Part shown: positions 35,651-47,080 of the stretch, piece after piece
How positions within the stretch are numbered: the first letter of the stretch is position 1
How the letters are laid out: each line of letters begins with the position of its first letter
Assembly (NCBI RefSeq): GCF_051020765.1
Contig: NC_134934.1
Coordinates: 14,274,001-14,338,000, forward strand
Origin: Lasioglossum baleicum
Taxonomy: Eukaryota; Arthropoda; Insecta; Hymenoptera; Halictidae
DNA length: 64,000 nt
Reading direction: 5' to 3'
Position numbers and translations under genes: made by a program
Notes under the pieces: generated by a model
The model's database searches: none
The model's input: only the letters and a program-made list of their open reading frames with translations
Told to the model about the DNA's origin: nothing

Positions 35651-38069
35651 GATACAGGACGTTGCTCGTCCGGCCGTAAAGGAAGCTGTAAAAAGCGCTG
35701 CTCCTTCAGGATGCTTAAAATTCAACAATGAAAAAGATGCTTAAGACTGACCTACTTTCCGTGTGATTCAATAGGAGGGTATCCTTAAATTCCTGGCTTA
35801 TAATATCGAGGTCAGACAGGTGGCGGAGACTCTAAATTGAATTTAATCGATATGAATATTCTTCTGCTAACTAGAAAACGATTTCACTCAATTGTTGCTA
35901 GATTTTTTACCTCTGAAAACATCGCGTTTCGAAATGTTAAAATCTGTGTTTGCCAGCTTCGAATTCGTGTTTATTGCGTTGCTTGTAAAGAGACTGTTTG
36001 AACGAAGCTTTGCACACCTAAGCATGCGGCTATTGTTGAACGTTGCTGCTCTTCGAAGCGTAATAGTACAGAGCCCGTGAAGCGACCATAAGGGAAGCGA
36101 TGAAACGTCTCCATCGAGCAGGAGAAACTCGGCCAGCCCATTTTCTTGCGCCGCGCCCGAACGACACCCCCGCTTTTCTATTTTCCCTGGCGGCGTGCTT
36201 CGCTCGCTGCTCAATTTTATAGGCAGAGAGAATCGTAAATAAACGGGAGATACGTCGAGGGAAATGTTTAAGAGGGGACCATCTGGGAAAGAGGATCAAA
36301 GAGGAACAGCGACCCGATTCCTCGTCCAAGGGCTCGGCACTTATCGGTGCCTATGCACCTGCGAGCGCTTAGGTACGCTCGCGAAACACTCCTGCGAATA
36401 TCGTGCACGAATGAAAATCCTGAGAGAGAAACGAGACACTCGGCGAAGTGACTGAACTTCAAAACTGACTTCATTTACCCTTAGGTGGTACGGTGACAGT
36501 TTCGTCACCTGGAAAGTGCGACAACTGTGTAATTCACGTTCCGAATTTTCAACTAAATTATCATTTGAACGTCGTAGCACACGATATATCTTATTGCTAT
36601 ATTACCTACATCTTCTTGTTCTTTTTCTTTGTGTTGGTTTCGAGGAGATTAGCTACAATGTTGGCCTAACTATGTCAAGTGATTCTACCCAATGTTTCTA
36701 GCCACTGCTAGACTGTTCAAATCTCTGTTACATGGTATAATGTCGAGTGACTAGTGGTTGACGGGAAAGTACAGAATTCCAGGTTTGCGAAATTGCCAAG
36801 CAATCAGAGAATCAACAACCGACTCGAACAAGTCCATGCTCAGTTAACAGACCGCTCCAGCTTGCATACGTTTCACGTGGATTTCCTGTGACTTTAAATT
36901 TCATTTCCACAGGGAGCTAAACTCCCTGACTCTCTCTCTCTCTCTCTTTCTCTGTTCTCTCCGACTTTTTCTCTCTCGTTTTCCTTCGGACCGATCGATG
37001 AAGGCATGTCCGGGTCAAAGGAGACCGTCTTATTCCGTTCAAGCGATCACCTTTCGCATTCTTAATTCGATCGAGCTCCAAGATCTCGATAATCGAACGC
37101 GGACGCTAGGTTGCTTCTCTTTGGCTCCGCAGTGCTTTTCCTGTTGTGATAACAAGCTCTCTTGGTCTGTCCACTAATTGAATCGATTCGAATGCTTCAT
37201 GCCGAAGTTAAATTAAATTTGGAAAATGAATTATTGTTATAATCAATTGATAAATATCCTTGCAATGTATTCAGGTCTTTTTTGAATATGAAAATTGAAT
37301 GAATTAAATGAATTGAATGATTGAATGAGATTGAATAAATTTAATAATAATGAGTTTGAATAATGAATTAAACACGATTAAACATGTTGCGTTTAATTAT
37401 CTAACATATTTTATAACAATATCGATTTTTCTAATGGCACGTTACAGGCATTCAAAACAAAATTGCGCAATACTATATGTTAATCGTACCTGTATTTGTT
37501 TAGTTTCGCACGGTCCATTTTTATGTAAATTTTAGTTGAGACTTAGGTTAAAATTTTATGTCAAGATTTTTTGTCATATCTTCTTTTTGTTATATCAGTT
37601 ATACTGTCAAAACTGTACACATTTGTAAAAAAGGACCTCGGTCCGTATATAATAATAATAATATGTGTAACAGAGACAATACTATAAGACAATAAATTTA
37701 GAAAATGGTGTGTAGCTTGCTTTCACCAGAAAATTCTCCTCGAAACCATTCTCCTTAAATTATACACGACGCTGCTTCTATTCGTAATTCGATGGAGCCT
37801 TCAGCAGAGCGGATTCCTATTCAATTTTGCTTTCTGCAAACTAGCCGACAGAGTAATTACAAATGTAATTTGCAGTTATGTTTAACAACGGATATTTGTA
37901 CAGGTTTCCCCGTACAGATTCTGGATACGTAACTCGTGGATTTTATGTATTTACGAGTGAAACAGCAATAAAATTCTCGCGAAAGTAGGAATCTTAGAAC
38001 TATTAAAGTTTAAAATAAATGTCTATTTAATTCGAATATATTTCTTGTTTCGAGATATTTAAAGAATAA
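35651..38069. other. No gene recognised; CT microsatellite
   Basis: 35890-36600 has short frames on both strands without a domain. A (CT)n run lies at about 36930-36948. 37190-38069 is AT-rich with GAATGAATTGAAT-type low complexity near 37300. Confidence 0.35.
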
Positions 38070-38097
38070 AGATATCAACACTAAATGAATTGTTATA

Positions 38098-38527
38098 CAG
38101 GGCGTCTCAACTGAAGGAGGCTTCAGCCTAAATATATATCTCCTTTATTTTTAATGGCACAAGAAAAATATTTATGGCATAATTTAAATGGTATCGAAGA
38201 AGGAATATCATAGAAGAACAATTTTTTTGTCCGGTCATTTTTTCATAGTTTTTTCAAGGTCATCGTTATTTTTTATTGGAAAAACCTATTTTTTATTTAT
38301 TCCATCTTGTTTTTTCAGCCGCTATAAAAGATGGAATAAAAAAGAAAGTCTTCCCGATAAAAAAATAATGATGACCTTGCGGAAACTATGAGAAAATAAC
38401 CGGCCAAAAGAAATTGTTCTTCTAGATATTCCTCTTTCGATACCATTTAAATTATGCCATAAATATTTTTTGTGCCATTAAAAATAAATGAGATATTTAG
38501 GTGGCCTCCTTCAACTGAGACACCCTG
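38098..38527. mobile_element. Foldback MITE, TA target, about 200-bp arms
   Basis: 430 bp. CAGGGCGTCTCAACTGAAGG at left pairs with CCTTCAACTGAGACACCCTG at right, with TA at 38096-38097 and 38528-38529. The arms pair almost to the centre (GGTATCGAAGAAGGAATATC with GATATTCCTCTTTCGATACC). The homologous locus at 20858-20977 lacks it. The CAGGGTG-type end resembles the fragment at 8001. Confidence 0.9.
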
Positions 38528-38529
38528 TA

Positions 38530-38716
38530 TAATGTTGAAATATAATGTCTAAATGTAATGTTGAAATAACAAGCACTATCTGACAGTTAATTTTTGGCAA
38601 TATCGTAAAAATTACATTGAATTAATTTCGTTTAAAATAAATGTCACGTGAAATAACTGATAAACTCGTTTTTTTTTTTAATTTTGATTTAGACCACTTT
38701 CATCATTATGGGCACA
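38530..38716. repeat. Dispersed repeat, member 2 (partner 20858-20977)
   Basis: Matches 20858-20977 on both sides of a roughly 65-bp segment unique to this copy. The phrase AATGTTGAAAT is locally duplicated at 38531 and 38558. The stretch before 38096 also belongs to it. Confidence 0.7.
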
Positions 38717-39478
38717 TACGACATTTTCAAAGATGGTTCTGGATCGTTCCAAAAACTGAAATAAATCTTTATTCAATCGCTACATCTGGCAATCAATGCA
38801 GACAATTCTACAAGAAATTTCATAAAATCAGAAACGGAACATCAAACCCATATCCTCCCACACGTTCCAATTAGCGATTGGATTGGAAGTCGAAAGACAG
38901 ATTCGTCCGGGATTTCCATAGGGATAACTGACAATGCACTTACCTCAGATGGTTTCCAGCATCGTTCCACAGTCCCCAGTTTGAAACGTACGAAGAAATA
39001 GCTCGACGAACGTGTTCCGATGCCGTTGCGCTGGTTCGAATGGTTCCGCGGTTCACCAGGAAAGAATTACGACTAAACAGAGGCACCGTAGACCGCGAGA
39101 CGGAAATAAAGCCTGGGATCGGAACCATCGAGAGCGCACGGGCCCCTTTCGCTGAATTCCGATGACAATGGATAAGCGGAATAGTACTGGTTTCCACGGA
39201 AATAGGGTGGCTCGGCGAGCTCGAATTCATTTCGGCTCGAATTCGACGGATACCCCTTTTGTTTTCGATGGGGAACGAGTCGGTCGATCCATGGCTGACT
39301 CGATTCTCCATGATCGAAGTCCTCGATCCTTGACGGGAACGCCGCATACTGCTGTGAAACTATTTCCCACGACAATGGTATTTCGTTCGAACTACTGCGA
39401 GAAATAATATTCCGATGCAATGTTCCATTATTGCGAATGCACCCTTAATCCTCGTTGTGATATATCGTCTTTGATCAC
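38717..39478. other. No gene recognised; isolated strong splice-donor-like site
   Basis: On the minus strand CATCTGAG is followed by GTAAGTGCATTG at 38944/38943, a near-consensus donor at the end of a 135-codon open frame (39347-38944). The frame has no recognisable domain and the opposite strand is also fairly open, so an exon is possible but unproven. Confidence 0.25.
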
Positions 39479-39580
39479 TAGACTGCGGATTCTTATGCAG
39501 AATAAAAATTATATCTGCATCAGTTGCAAGAACTTCTTTTTCTAATGTTTAACTTTTAATTACTCGCATACAGTACTTGC
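39479..39580. mobile_element. Partial copy of the TAGACTGCGGAT MITE family
   Basis: TAGACTGCGGATTCTTATGC followed by AGAATAAAAATTATATCTGC matches the family end and is preceded by TTGATCAC. The other end is not recognisable and the right boundary is approximate. Confidence 0.5.
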
Positions 39581-39735
39581 AATCTCAAAACATTAAATTT
39601 TAGCGTTTCAAGAGTAAACAAAGCTGCCGTCTACAGTAGCAAATATTCATTTTGCGTTGAAGTAGGTATTTTCTTGAATAAACTTTACGTTCCAGAGTCA
39701 TATCAAGTTTCATGTAATAAAGAAATAAATACATC

Positions 39736-40867
39736 CAGGGACCAAAAATAACAGTTATTCTAAAATTTTCTACGATAAAAATCATTAATAAAAAGTTGAT
39801 TATTATTGAAATTTAAGATGATGTACACAAAATATAAAGAAGAAAATTCGAAGAACAAAATGATTTAAAAATATCGATTTTTACACGTTTTGGTTACAAA
39901 TAACAGTTATTAGTGTCGAAAAAATTAGATCCTACTCGATAATTGTTATCGATGAAGAAAAACTGTTTCGATTGCTCAAAGCAGTTATCAATGAGAGAAA
40001 TTTGTTTCGATCGCGCTTATAGCAGTTATCAATGAGAGAAGTTCATTTCGATCACTCATAACATAACAGTTATCGATGAGAGAAATTTATTTCAATCACT
40101 CATAACAGTTATCGATGAGAGAAACTTATTTCAATCGCTCATAACTAGACTGCGGATTTTATGGATTTATGACAAAAACGAGTGGGTGTAATTTAAACAT
40201 TAAAGATATCAGAAAAATTTGAAAATACATTTATATTATTTTCAAAACCTATTGAACATATTAAGAGAGAAAATAAATTTCTACGTCACTCCGATTTGTT
40301 GCAATCAAGGTGGATAATTTTTATTTTGCATAAAGATCCGCTGTCTACTAGTAACAGTTATCGATGATCGAATATCTTTTCACTTGTTCATGATAATTAC
40401 TGATGAGAGAATTCATTTTGGTTGCTTATTTAATTATCCAGTTGTCTACTCTTTTTGGATGGAGCAAGCCTGTCAAATTCATTGAGAAGGTTTCGTACAA
40501 CAAGACGAATCAACAGACCATAAGAACAACACAAAATCTGTTTTTGTTTGTCACATTAAATTTTGGTTGCAACACTTAATTTTACGAATAAAAAATTTAT
40601 GGAATAATTGATTGTCTACCATTTGAATGGTGTACTATTTAATCATATTTATTACAAATTTCCTTCATCTGTTATGAGCGATCGAAATAAATTTATCTCA
40701 TCGATAACTGTTATGTGAGCGATCGAAATAAATCTCTCTCATCTACAATTTAACTCTTATGAGTAACTGAAATAAACTTCTCCCATCGCGATAACCGTTA
40801 TCAGTGATCGAAATAAATTTCTCTCATTGATAACTGTTATAAGTGATCGAAATGAATTTCTCTGAAA
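39736..40867. mobile_element. hAT element, internally deleted, same family as 58334-59764
   Basis: Starts CAGGGACCAAAAATAACAGT, the complement of the right end of the hAT at 59764. Both subterminal regions carry roughly 40-bp repeats of AACAGTTATCGATGAGAGAA plus ATTTATTTCGATCGCTCAT, mostly in one orientation at left (39950-40145) and the other at right (40680-40865). The middle (40433-40640) matches the interior of the second copy, but the transposase domain is gone. The right terminus is not intact. A MITE is nested at 40146-40347. Confidence 0.8.
40146..40347. mobile_element. hAT-like MITE (TAGACTGCGGAT family) nested in the hAT element
   Basis: 202 bp from TAGACTGCGGATTTTATGGA to GATCCGCTGTCTA. 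Flanking 8-mers CTCATAAC (40138-40145) and CTAGTAAC (40348-40355) are a decayed 8-bp duplication. It interrupts one of the subterminal repeats of the surrounding hAT element. Confidence 0.82.
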
Positions 40868-43090
40868 TACTTGTTATTCCATGCTTACTGCGAAACGGCG
40901 GAGAAGGACGAAATGAGTCTGCGCTATTGTTCGTTTAATCCAGGTTTTATTATAAAATATATAGTAATGATAGATAACATTTATGCCACGTCGAATATTT
41001 ACGTACTATATGTATACGCAGTATGTACAGTCGTTGAAGATTTACCGAAGTGAAAGGACACGGAAGAGCGCGGACAAGTTCCGTTGTCGACGCTCGCGAC
41101 AGTCGCGTCGCTTTCGACGGGGTTCGTTTGCCTACAGAACCACGCCGATACTTTGGTGATCTGGAACTGCAATTTAGCTGTCCGTTCGCTGGAAAAGTCA
41201 ACTTCCCAATTGCAACAATTATTGAATTTATACTGGCTCATAAATGTCAATTCTGTCTTCTTAAATGAAGATCGTTCTTCCACGTTGAAAGCTGGCAGTT
41301 CGAATTTCAAATGACAGTTTCTAATGTATTGAAAAATGCCACACAATTTTAAATTAATATATATTTATCGACGGTGCCAATAAAAGTGACTAGTTCGAGA
41401 GTTACACTTCTGATTATTCCGGAAAGCCAAGTTCCAGTTCCAGATCATCGTACAGCGTCCCGTTTCCACGGATATCATTAACAATTGTGCGTCGATAGTT
41501 CCCGCAATTATGCGAAACCAGCCTAGCACCGGTCCTCCGCATTCATTCTCGCTCGATTCGCTTCTAGAGACGACTTCCGTTGCGCAAAACGCATCCGGAA
41601 GCAGAACGGCGATCAACAAACCGTCCACGCACTTTGAATCGCGATCGAATGCTATACCATAACGAAATCAATCGGTGAACGACCGTACACGAAGTACCAA
41701 TCAAATTTTACAGGTATTACCAGTAGAATTGAAATTCTTCTGAAGTTTTATTTTCCAGACACTGATGGCACAAGTGCATGTAATCGTCGATCTAACGACG
41801 ACGTAAAAACGTGTACACATTCGTGTTACATCGAGCGGTGAAAATGTCCTGGGAAAACCGATAGATTCGCTGGGAACGCAGAAAATTGATAGAAAATCGG
41901 TTCGCGGTTGATTTCATAGGTACTTCGCACACAGTCGTTTTCCACGACGAGCTCGATCCTCCGCGGGAGGGTCTCGGATCGTCGATCTCGTTCCCAATCT
42001 CGTTCGATTCGCACTCCGAGATCATTCTCCCTACGTTCGCTTCGTGTTTATGGACACTCGACGCAATCGCAGGTCACGACACCGACGTCAGTTGATTTAT
42101 TAAACACTGTGGTCGCGACACGGAGGCGATACGACCAGCATCGTCGTCGAGGCAACGGTTCTGCATTCTTTTTTTTTTCGCGCAATCCGAGGGTGCAGCA
42201 ATTTCCATGCAAATGAGGTGGGAAGGGTCGAGAAACGGTTACAAATTCCCCATCGCGTCGAATCGAACTGCTACGAAAAACCGATCGTGGCTTCGCGTTT
42301 CTTCGGCCTCGTGGAAAATCAGTTTATTTGCTCCTATCGGACTTTGTACGTATATCTACAAAATTTCATATTGTCGCAGTTCTTTCTTCGAAAGGTATTC
42401 GCTAGAATTCAATGGCGTCGTGTTTTCCCGAAGAAAATCATTTTTGAGAATTTATCGTGGAAACGTATTTTTGTATTTATTAAGATGACCTGTTTTTGCA
42501 AGATTTCATCGATCCCAGAGAACATAGTTCGTCATGCCCGAAAATTTCGAAGCGATTTTTCGAGAGATCGAGGGAAATCGCTGGGAGCGAGGCCGCGTAA
42601 AGAAAAACCGGGTCCGAGACTGGTTAAATCGAATTCCGGGAGTTCGCTTCCGCTACCACCGAAACTACAGCTCGGAATGGACCGATCGATTTTCATTCGA
42701 CGGCAAAACATTTTCCAGCGGAAAAACGGGAGACGAGAGAGATAGGGAGGAGAAACGGAGGAAAGTCGATCGTAATAATTTTCTCGGCGTTTACGTGCAC
42801 GCTGTGATTCCGAGACGTAAGCGACGGTACACGGGGAGAAAAGAAATGCGAGAGACCAAAAAATCGCGGAGCACGGATTCGATTCGACTGGGATCGAATC
42901 GGGTCGAGGAAACGGACGAGTACTTGGTCCGATTGTTTCACGCCATGAATCCTCTTTTACACCGGTTACTTAAATCCCCAACGGTAAATCTCGGTGTCCC
43001 CGAGACTCGATTTCCTCCGGGAAAACTTTCGTACTGTGGTCCCAAAACGAGATTTACCTGTGCACAATCAATATACGTGAAGATGTCTTA
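40868..43090. other. CpG-rich islands, no gene recognised
   Basis: 41030-42110 and 42200-43080 carry open frames in several frames, including 42218-42745 and 42534-43091 on plus (175 and 185 codons, basic, Arg/Lys-rich, no domain). I found no splice-supported link to a known protein. Confidence 0.4.
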
Positions 43091-43385
43091 ATGTTTGTTA
43101 ATCTCAATTCGTCATTCAGACATTTGAGATGTTTGTTAATCTCAATTCGTCATTCAGACATTTGAGATGTTTGTTAATCTCAATTCGTCATTCAGACATT
43201 TGAGATGTTTGTTAACCTCAATTCGTCATTCAGACAGTTGAGGTGTTTGTTAATCTGAATTCGTGAGTGAGACATTTGAGATGTGTTTGTTAATCTGAAT
43301 TCGTCAGTGAGACATTTGAGATGTGTTTGTTAATCTGAATTCGTCAGTGAGACATTCGAGATGTTTGTTCATCTCAATTCGTCAT
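43091..43385. repeat. 38-bp minisatellite, about 7.5 units
   Basis: Units of ATGTTTGTTAATCTCAATTC followed by GTCATTCAGACATTTGAG repeat head to tail. Later units vary (ATCTGAATTCGT, GTGAGACATTTGAGATGTG) and gain about 2 bp. Confidence 0.95.
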
Positions 43386-44822
43386 CTTAAAAATACGCGC
43401 GACCCGGATATCGAAAAGTGCAACAGGCAGAACGCGTTCTCTCCGTCAACTGTTGACGACGCAGATCTGTGTACCTCGTCCGTTTCATAGCTCGCTAAAA
43501 GTTCACGGGCTTTACTTGACGGTGTCTAAGACAGGATTTTGACTGTAACGTTTATGGTCGAACGATAAAAGTAATAAGAGCGACCATAAAAGATGCTCAG
43601 GAACATCTTCCTTTGGCGTGAGCAGTAATAAAAAGACCGGGTTTATCCGCCCATTAATTTGTCTATATCCGTCGTTAATGAGTTTACGGGTCCATAATGC
43701 GATTGATGATAATGGCGAATGAACTGTAACGTTTGGTTATCCAGAAACATTTTCTCCACCATTTCTGAGCAACAGGAACGAAACAGAAATTTTCATACAG
43801 TCGAAGAAGAGTACAATTATTGAAGTTGAAGTAGAAAAAATTGTTATAGTCTTCATTCTTCTTTTCCAAAGAAGGAAAAGATCAGGATAAAACCAGCAAA
43901 ATCTACAAGAATTTTCTGCTCGTCGAAAGATAAAATCAGTGTTGAACAATAACGTGTAAAGTAATGTCTGGTCTTTGCAAATGAATTTTATATGAAGGAT
44001 TTAGCAGCTCGATCTAAATGCACCATAATCTCCAGGTGCAGCGTTCCGCATCGCTCGAAAGCGTGCACAGGACTTTCCCTCTGGATCTTTTTGGCCGTTT
44101 TTCTGCGTCCCTCCGTCACGGTGAATTTTCATTCGCGCGTTACATTCTTTTTTCGGTGTCGATCCGACAGCGGAGCTCGTCGAACCGCGACCAATTCAAC
44201 GATGTCGCGCGACGCCGACGCCGACGCGTCGAAATCGATTCGCGAGAAACCGGTGGTGCGTGCAACCAGAACGAACCCTTTGGCTGTTGTTCGAACAGCG
44301 CGAATTTAGTCCGAACAATGCGATTTCATTCGCGAGGGTTTCCCTTTCAACGTTTTTCCGGGAACCGAGTCCCAAGAGTCGCCGCGCCCTTACAGCGTTC
44401 TCGCGTCGTCCGATGCGAGTCGTTCGATTGACGAACGAATCTTGACCTGGTACCGCCCAATTAGGGGAGCGCGGGAACCCGAAAGAATCGGGTTTCCCTA
44501 AAATTCCGAATTTCCCGTAGGAAATCCCATTCGAGAATGTTATTGCACAAACTCCCCCAAAAAATCGCCCGAAATCAAAGCGACTAATCTCTGCAATCAG
44601 AACCGTAAACTTTAAATGATTACAAATTCCATTTAACGTTGCGTTTGATAAGAGAAGTCGCATTCAACGCGAACAACATAAATTTTTATCTCCTACACAC
44701 GAGCAACAGAAGATGCATCGAAACGCGCGCGGAAGCGTCAAAATGGCGCTTGCTGTACGCTTGAACGCTGCAACCAATTCAAAGTAATTAATGAATATTC
44801 GTTCGCGAAGTGCCATCATCGC
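43386..44822. other. No gene recognised; CpG-rich island 44000-44480
   Basis: 44000-44480 is open on both strands without domains. The rest is mixed and AT-rich. Confidence 0.4.
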
Positions 44823-44982
44823 TAGACCGTGGATTTGATGAATTTCTGATAAAAATGGCTCAGTCAAGCACACCGCGTTGTTACGTTGTCCTCGACTGAT
44901 TAAAACCGTTCAAAGAGGACGTACACTTTCATTTAACATCTGTTCCATGCAATTGTTCTTTTGCAGAAAGATCCGCCAGCTA
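44823..44982. mobile_element. hAT-like MITE (TAGACTGCGGAT family), diverged
   Basis: 160 bp from TAGACCGTGGATTTGATGAA to TTTTGCAGAAAGATCCGCCA followed by GCTA. The ends match the family at 45825 with several changes. The target duplication is not recognisable. Confidence 0.65.
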
Positions 44983-45824
44983 ATGAGGTTTTCATCATTT
45001 TTATTTCCTGCACAGTTTCGAGTAACGACTGGGAACGAAGTGTGGATCGAAACGCACCGGTGTCTTTGATGCAATCTAGATTTACCATAAAAAGAGCAAC
45101 GTTAAAATTGAAACCAGTACTCCCGCAAAATTCGCTGAAAACGGCTGCAGTGTAAACGCGTTAATTTCTCCGTGTCGCTTTCGCTCGGTAAATCGTCGGA
45201 AAATTTCTCGCGGTTCCTAGTGAGATGCGAATCGAGTCGCGGGAAATGATCGGAGAACCGTCCAGGCCGGTTAGGCTCGAGTTTCCATCCTAAGACAGTT
45301 TCCTCTCGCAACTCGGGCGAAACTGGCGTTCGAGTTTAAGTCCCTCGATAGGAATTAATCGAGGAGTCGTTATGCCAGAAGCGCGGGCGTTACGTCTAAT
45401 TCGTAATTGAATCTATTATCCTCGCTACCAAGTCGAGAAACTCGTAACGCGAAACGATTCGATTCGGGGGGGGAGGGGAGGGGCGAGCCGATTCGATTCG
45501 ATTCGCGAGTCGCGCGCGCACACGAGCAAAGAGGAAGAGCTCGACACGGTCGGTTAACGAATTAAACTCGACCCGGTTCGCGTTCCATCGTTCGACGATT
45601 ATCGATGGCCAGATCCCGGAGACCGTTTTTTATCGAAGATGTTCCCTCCGGCGCGTGGAATTACAGCCGGAAATCGGTTCGCGATCGTCGGAACCGTTGA
45701 GTTTTAACCCCATAGTTTCCGAGTGCAATTTTTACTTTGCATCCAACCGTTTGTTTAAGTTTCAATCATGAATGGAACCATGAATTGACGCGTGAACTAG
45801 AGATCGTGGTTTTGTATTAATAAC
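44983..45824. other. CpG-rich island, no gene recognised
   Basis: 45170-45690 is GC-rich, with a G-run (GGGGGGGAGGGGAGGGG) near 45466 and short frames without domains. Confidence 0.35.
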
Positions 45825-45998
45825 TAGACTGCGAATTTTATGCATTTATGACAGTACAGTTTAAAGCAGTGGACATATTAAAATGATTTAAGGACATCAG
45901 TGTAATAGTTTCAGCTTAATGAAGATTTTTTATGTAGCTCTCCTGTGTCTTGCAATGAACGCAAACATTTTTTATTTTGCATAAACATCCGCAGTCTA
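45825..45998. mobile_element. hAT-like MITE (TAGACTGCGGAT family), best-preserved copy
   Basis: 174 bp from TAGACTGCGAATTTTATGCA to TTTTGCATAAACATCCGCAG followed by TCTA. A perfect 8-bp duplication, TTAATAAC, flanks it (45817-45824 and 45999-46006). The 8-bp size places the family with hAT-type elements. No coding capacity. Confidence 0.92.
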
Positions 45999-46946
45999 TT
46001 AATAACACGCGTGCATACGTGGCGTTTTAAGTACACGTGTTAGTACGCATTAATGCATCCTCATTTTAATTCGTATAATTTTTAGAACATTGACTCACAA
46101 ATTCTGCGGTTGTTCGTACAACAATAAATTCAAACATAATTTTTAACAATGGGATTAAATGAGATTGCCGAATCTTTCGGCAGACGTTCGAAATTTAATT
46201 ACAACTCAAAGCCTGCAGTGAGAATTGTAGAGCCTGCAAGAAAATACTTAAACGTACTAGCAACAGCAGTTGCTCCGGAATGGTGTTTTCAAACAGCTAA
46301 GAACATTGTTATTCCACAAGAGATCGTTTGTTGTCAGAACATTAAAACATATCCGATTCTTCTCTAATAAACTGGAGAGAGTGGCTTTCAAATTAATTTT
46401 TGTATCTATTTTAAATACCCATATTTTGCTTCAGAAAATTAGTAACTGAATTGAAATGCGGATACGTTGACACACGTGTATTTAAGTATACCTGAAATTA
46501 AATTATCAATTAAAATTAAAGTATAAATTCCAGCGTGGACTGAAAAATGGGTTGAACTATGAATTGAAGTATAGATTGAAACTGTAACTCCCCAGATCGG
46601 CCAGCAGCCACGGCAGGGAAACTATGGTAGTGTTTGCTATGTTCTTTCCCGGAAGAATCCACCGGTAGCGTTCGTCTCGCATATTTATTTCTCCGAAAAG
46701 GAGACGAAATGTATCGTTGGCGACAATCTCATCCCGCTACGCTACACACGAAAACGTTCATCTATGAGTGGAGAAAGAGAGGATCATCGAGGATAGGAGA
46801 GATAGGAAAAAGGAGAGAGGAACCGGCCAGCCAGCCGGCCAGGAAGCACGGTCTGCAGATCGTCAGGATCAGCAGACGGTCACGAATGACAGAGTGGTCT
46901 TCTTCGGCGAAGCGTACGCGTCAATCGATTGCGAGTATCTCGATTG
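45999..46946. other. Downstream flank and probable 3' UTR of the LHFPL gene
   Basis: No other gene seen. AT-rich up to 46580, then GC-richer sequence adjoining the LHFPL stop codon. Plus-strand open frames crossing 46634-47121 are antisense shadows of the LHFPL terminal exon. Confidence 0.4.
46684..46689 (-). terminator. Candidate polyadenylation signal of the LHFPL gene
   Basis: AATAAA on the minus strand, about 260 bp downstream of the LHFPL stop codon. It is the first such hexamer I noticed after the stop. I could not assess a downstream GU-rich element, so use of this site is inferred. Confidence 0.4.
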
Positions 46947-47080
46947 TCAAATGCGCAGCGGATCAGTGCGAGGGTTCGACGGTTTGTGTCGCGCGGCGCA
47001 GAAGCTCAGCCCGAAGCACAACATCAGCAACGCCACCGAGCTGATCAGCAAGTGGCTCGACCAGGACACCGAACACTTTC
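46947..47080 (-). CDS. LHFPL6-like: LHFPL terminal coding exon with TM4 and stop
   Basis: 134 bp. Acceptor TCGATCTGTTTCAG is followed by two bases finishing the Gly codon, then KCSVSW, a hydrophobic TM4 (HLLISSVALLMLCFGLSFCA), a short basic tail RHKPSNPRTDPLRI and TGA at 46947-46949. Vertebrate LHFPL6 has GWAYY at the start of TM4. Here it reads SVSWSS, closer to the CSVRW seen in LHFPL3/5. The weaker match makes this exon slightly less certain than the others, but phase and position fit. Confidence 0.85.

Noticed and set aside
41365..41628. Minus-strand frame with LGWFRIIAG as an alternative LHFPL terminal exon
   Set aside because: No acceptor in the right phase and no cysteine pattern. The exon at 46947-47080 fits phase, order and family better.
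42218..43091. Overlapping 175- and 185-codon plus-strand frames
   Set aside because: Basic, low-complexity translation of a CpG-rich patch without a domain or splice evidence.
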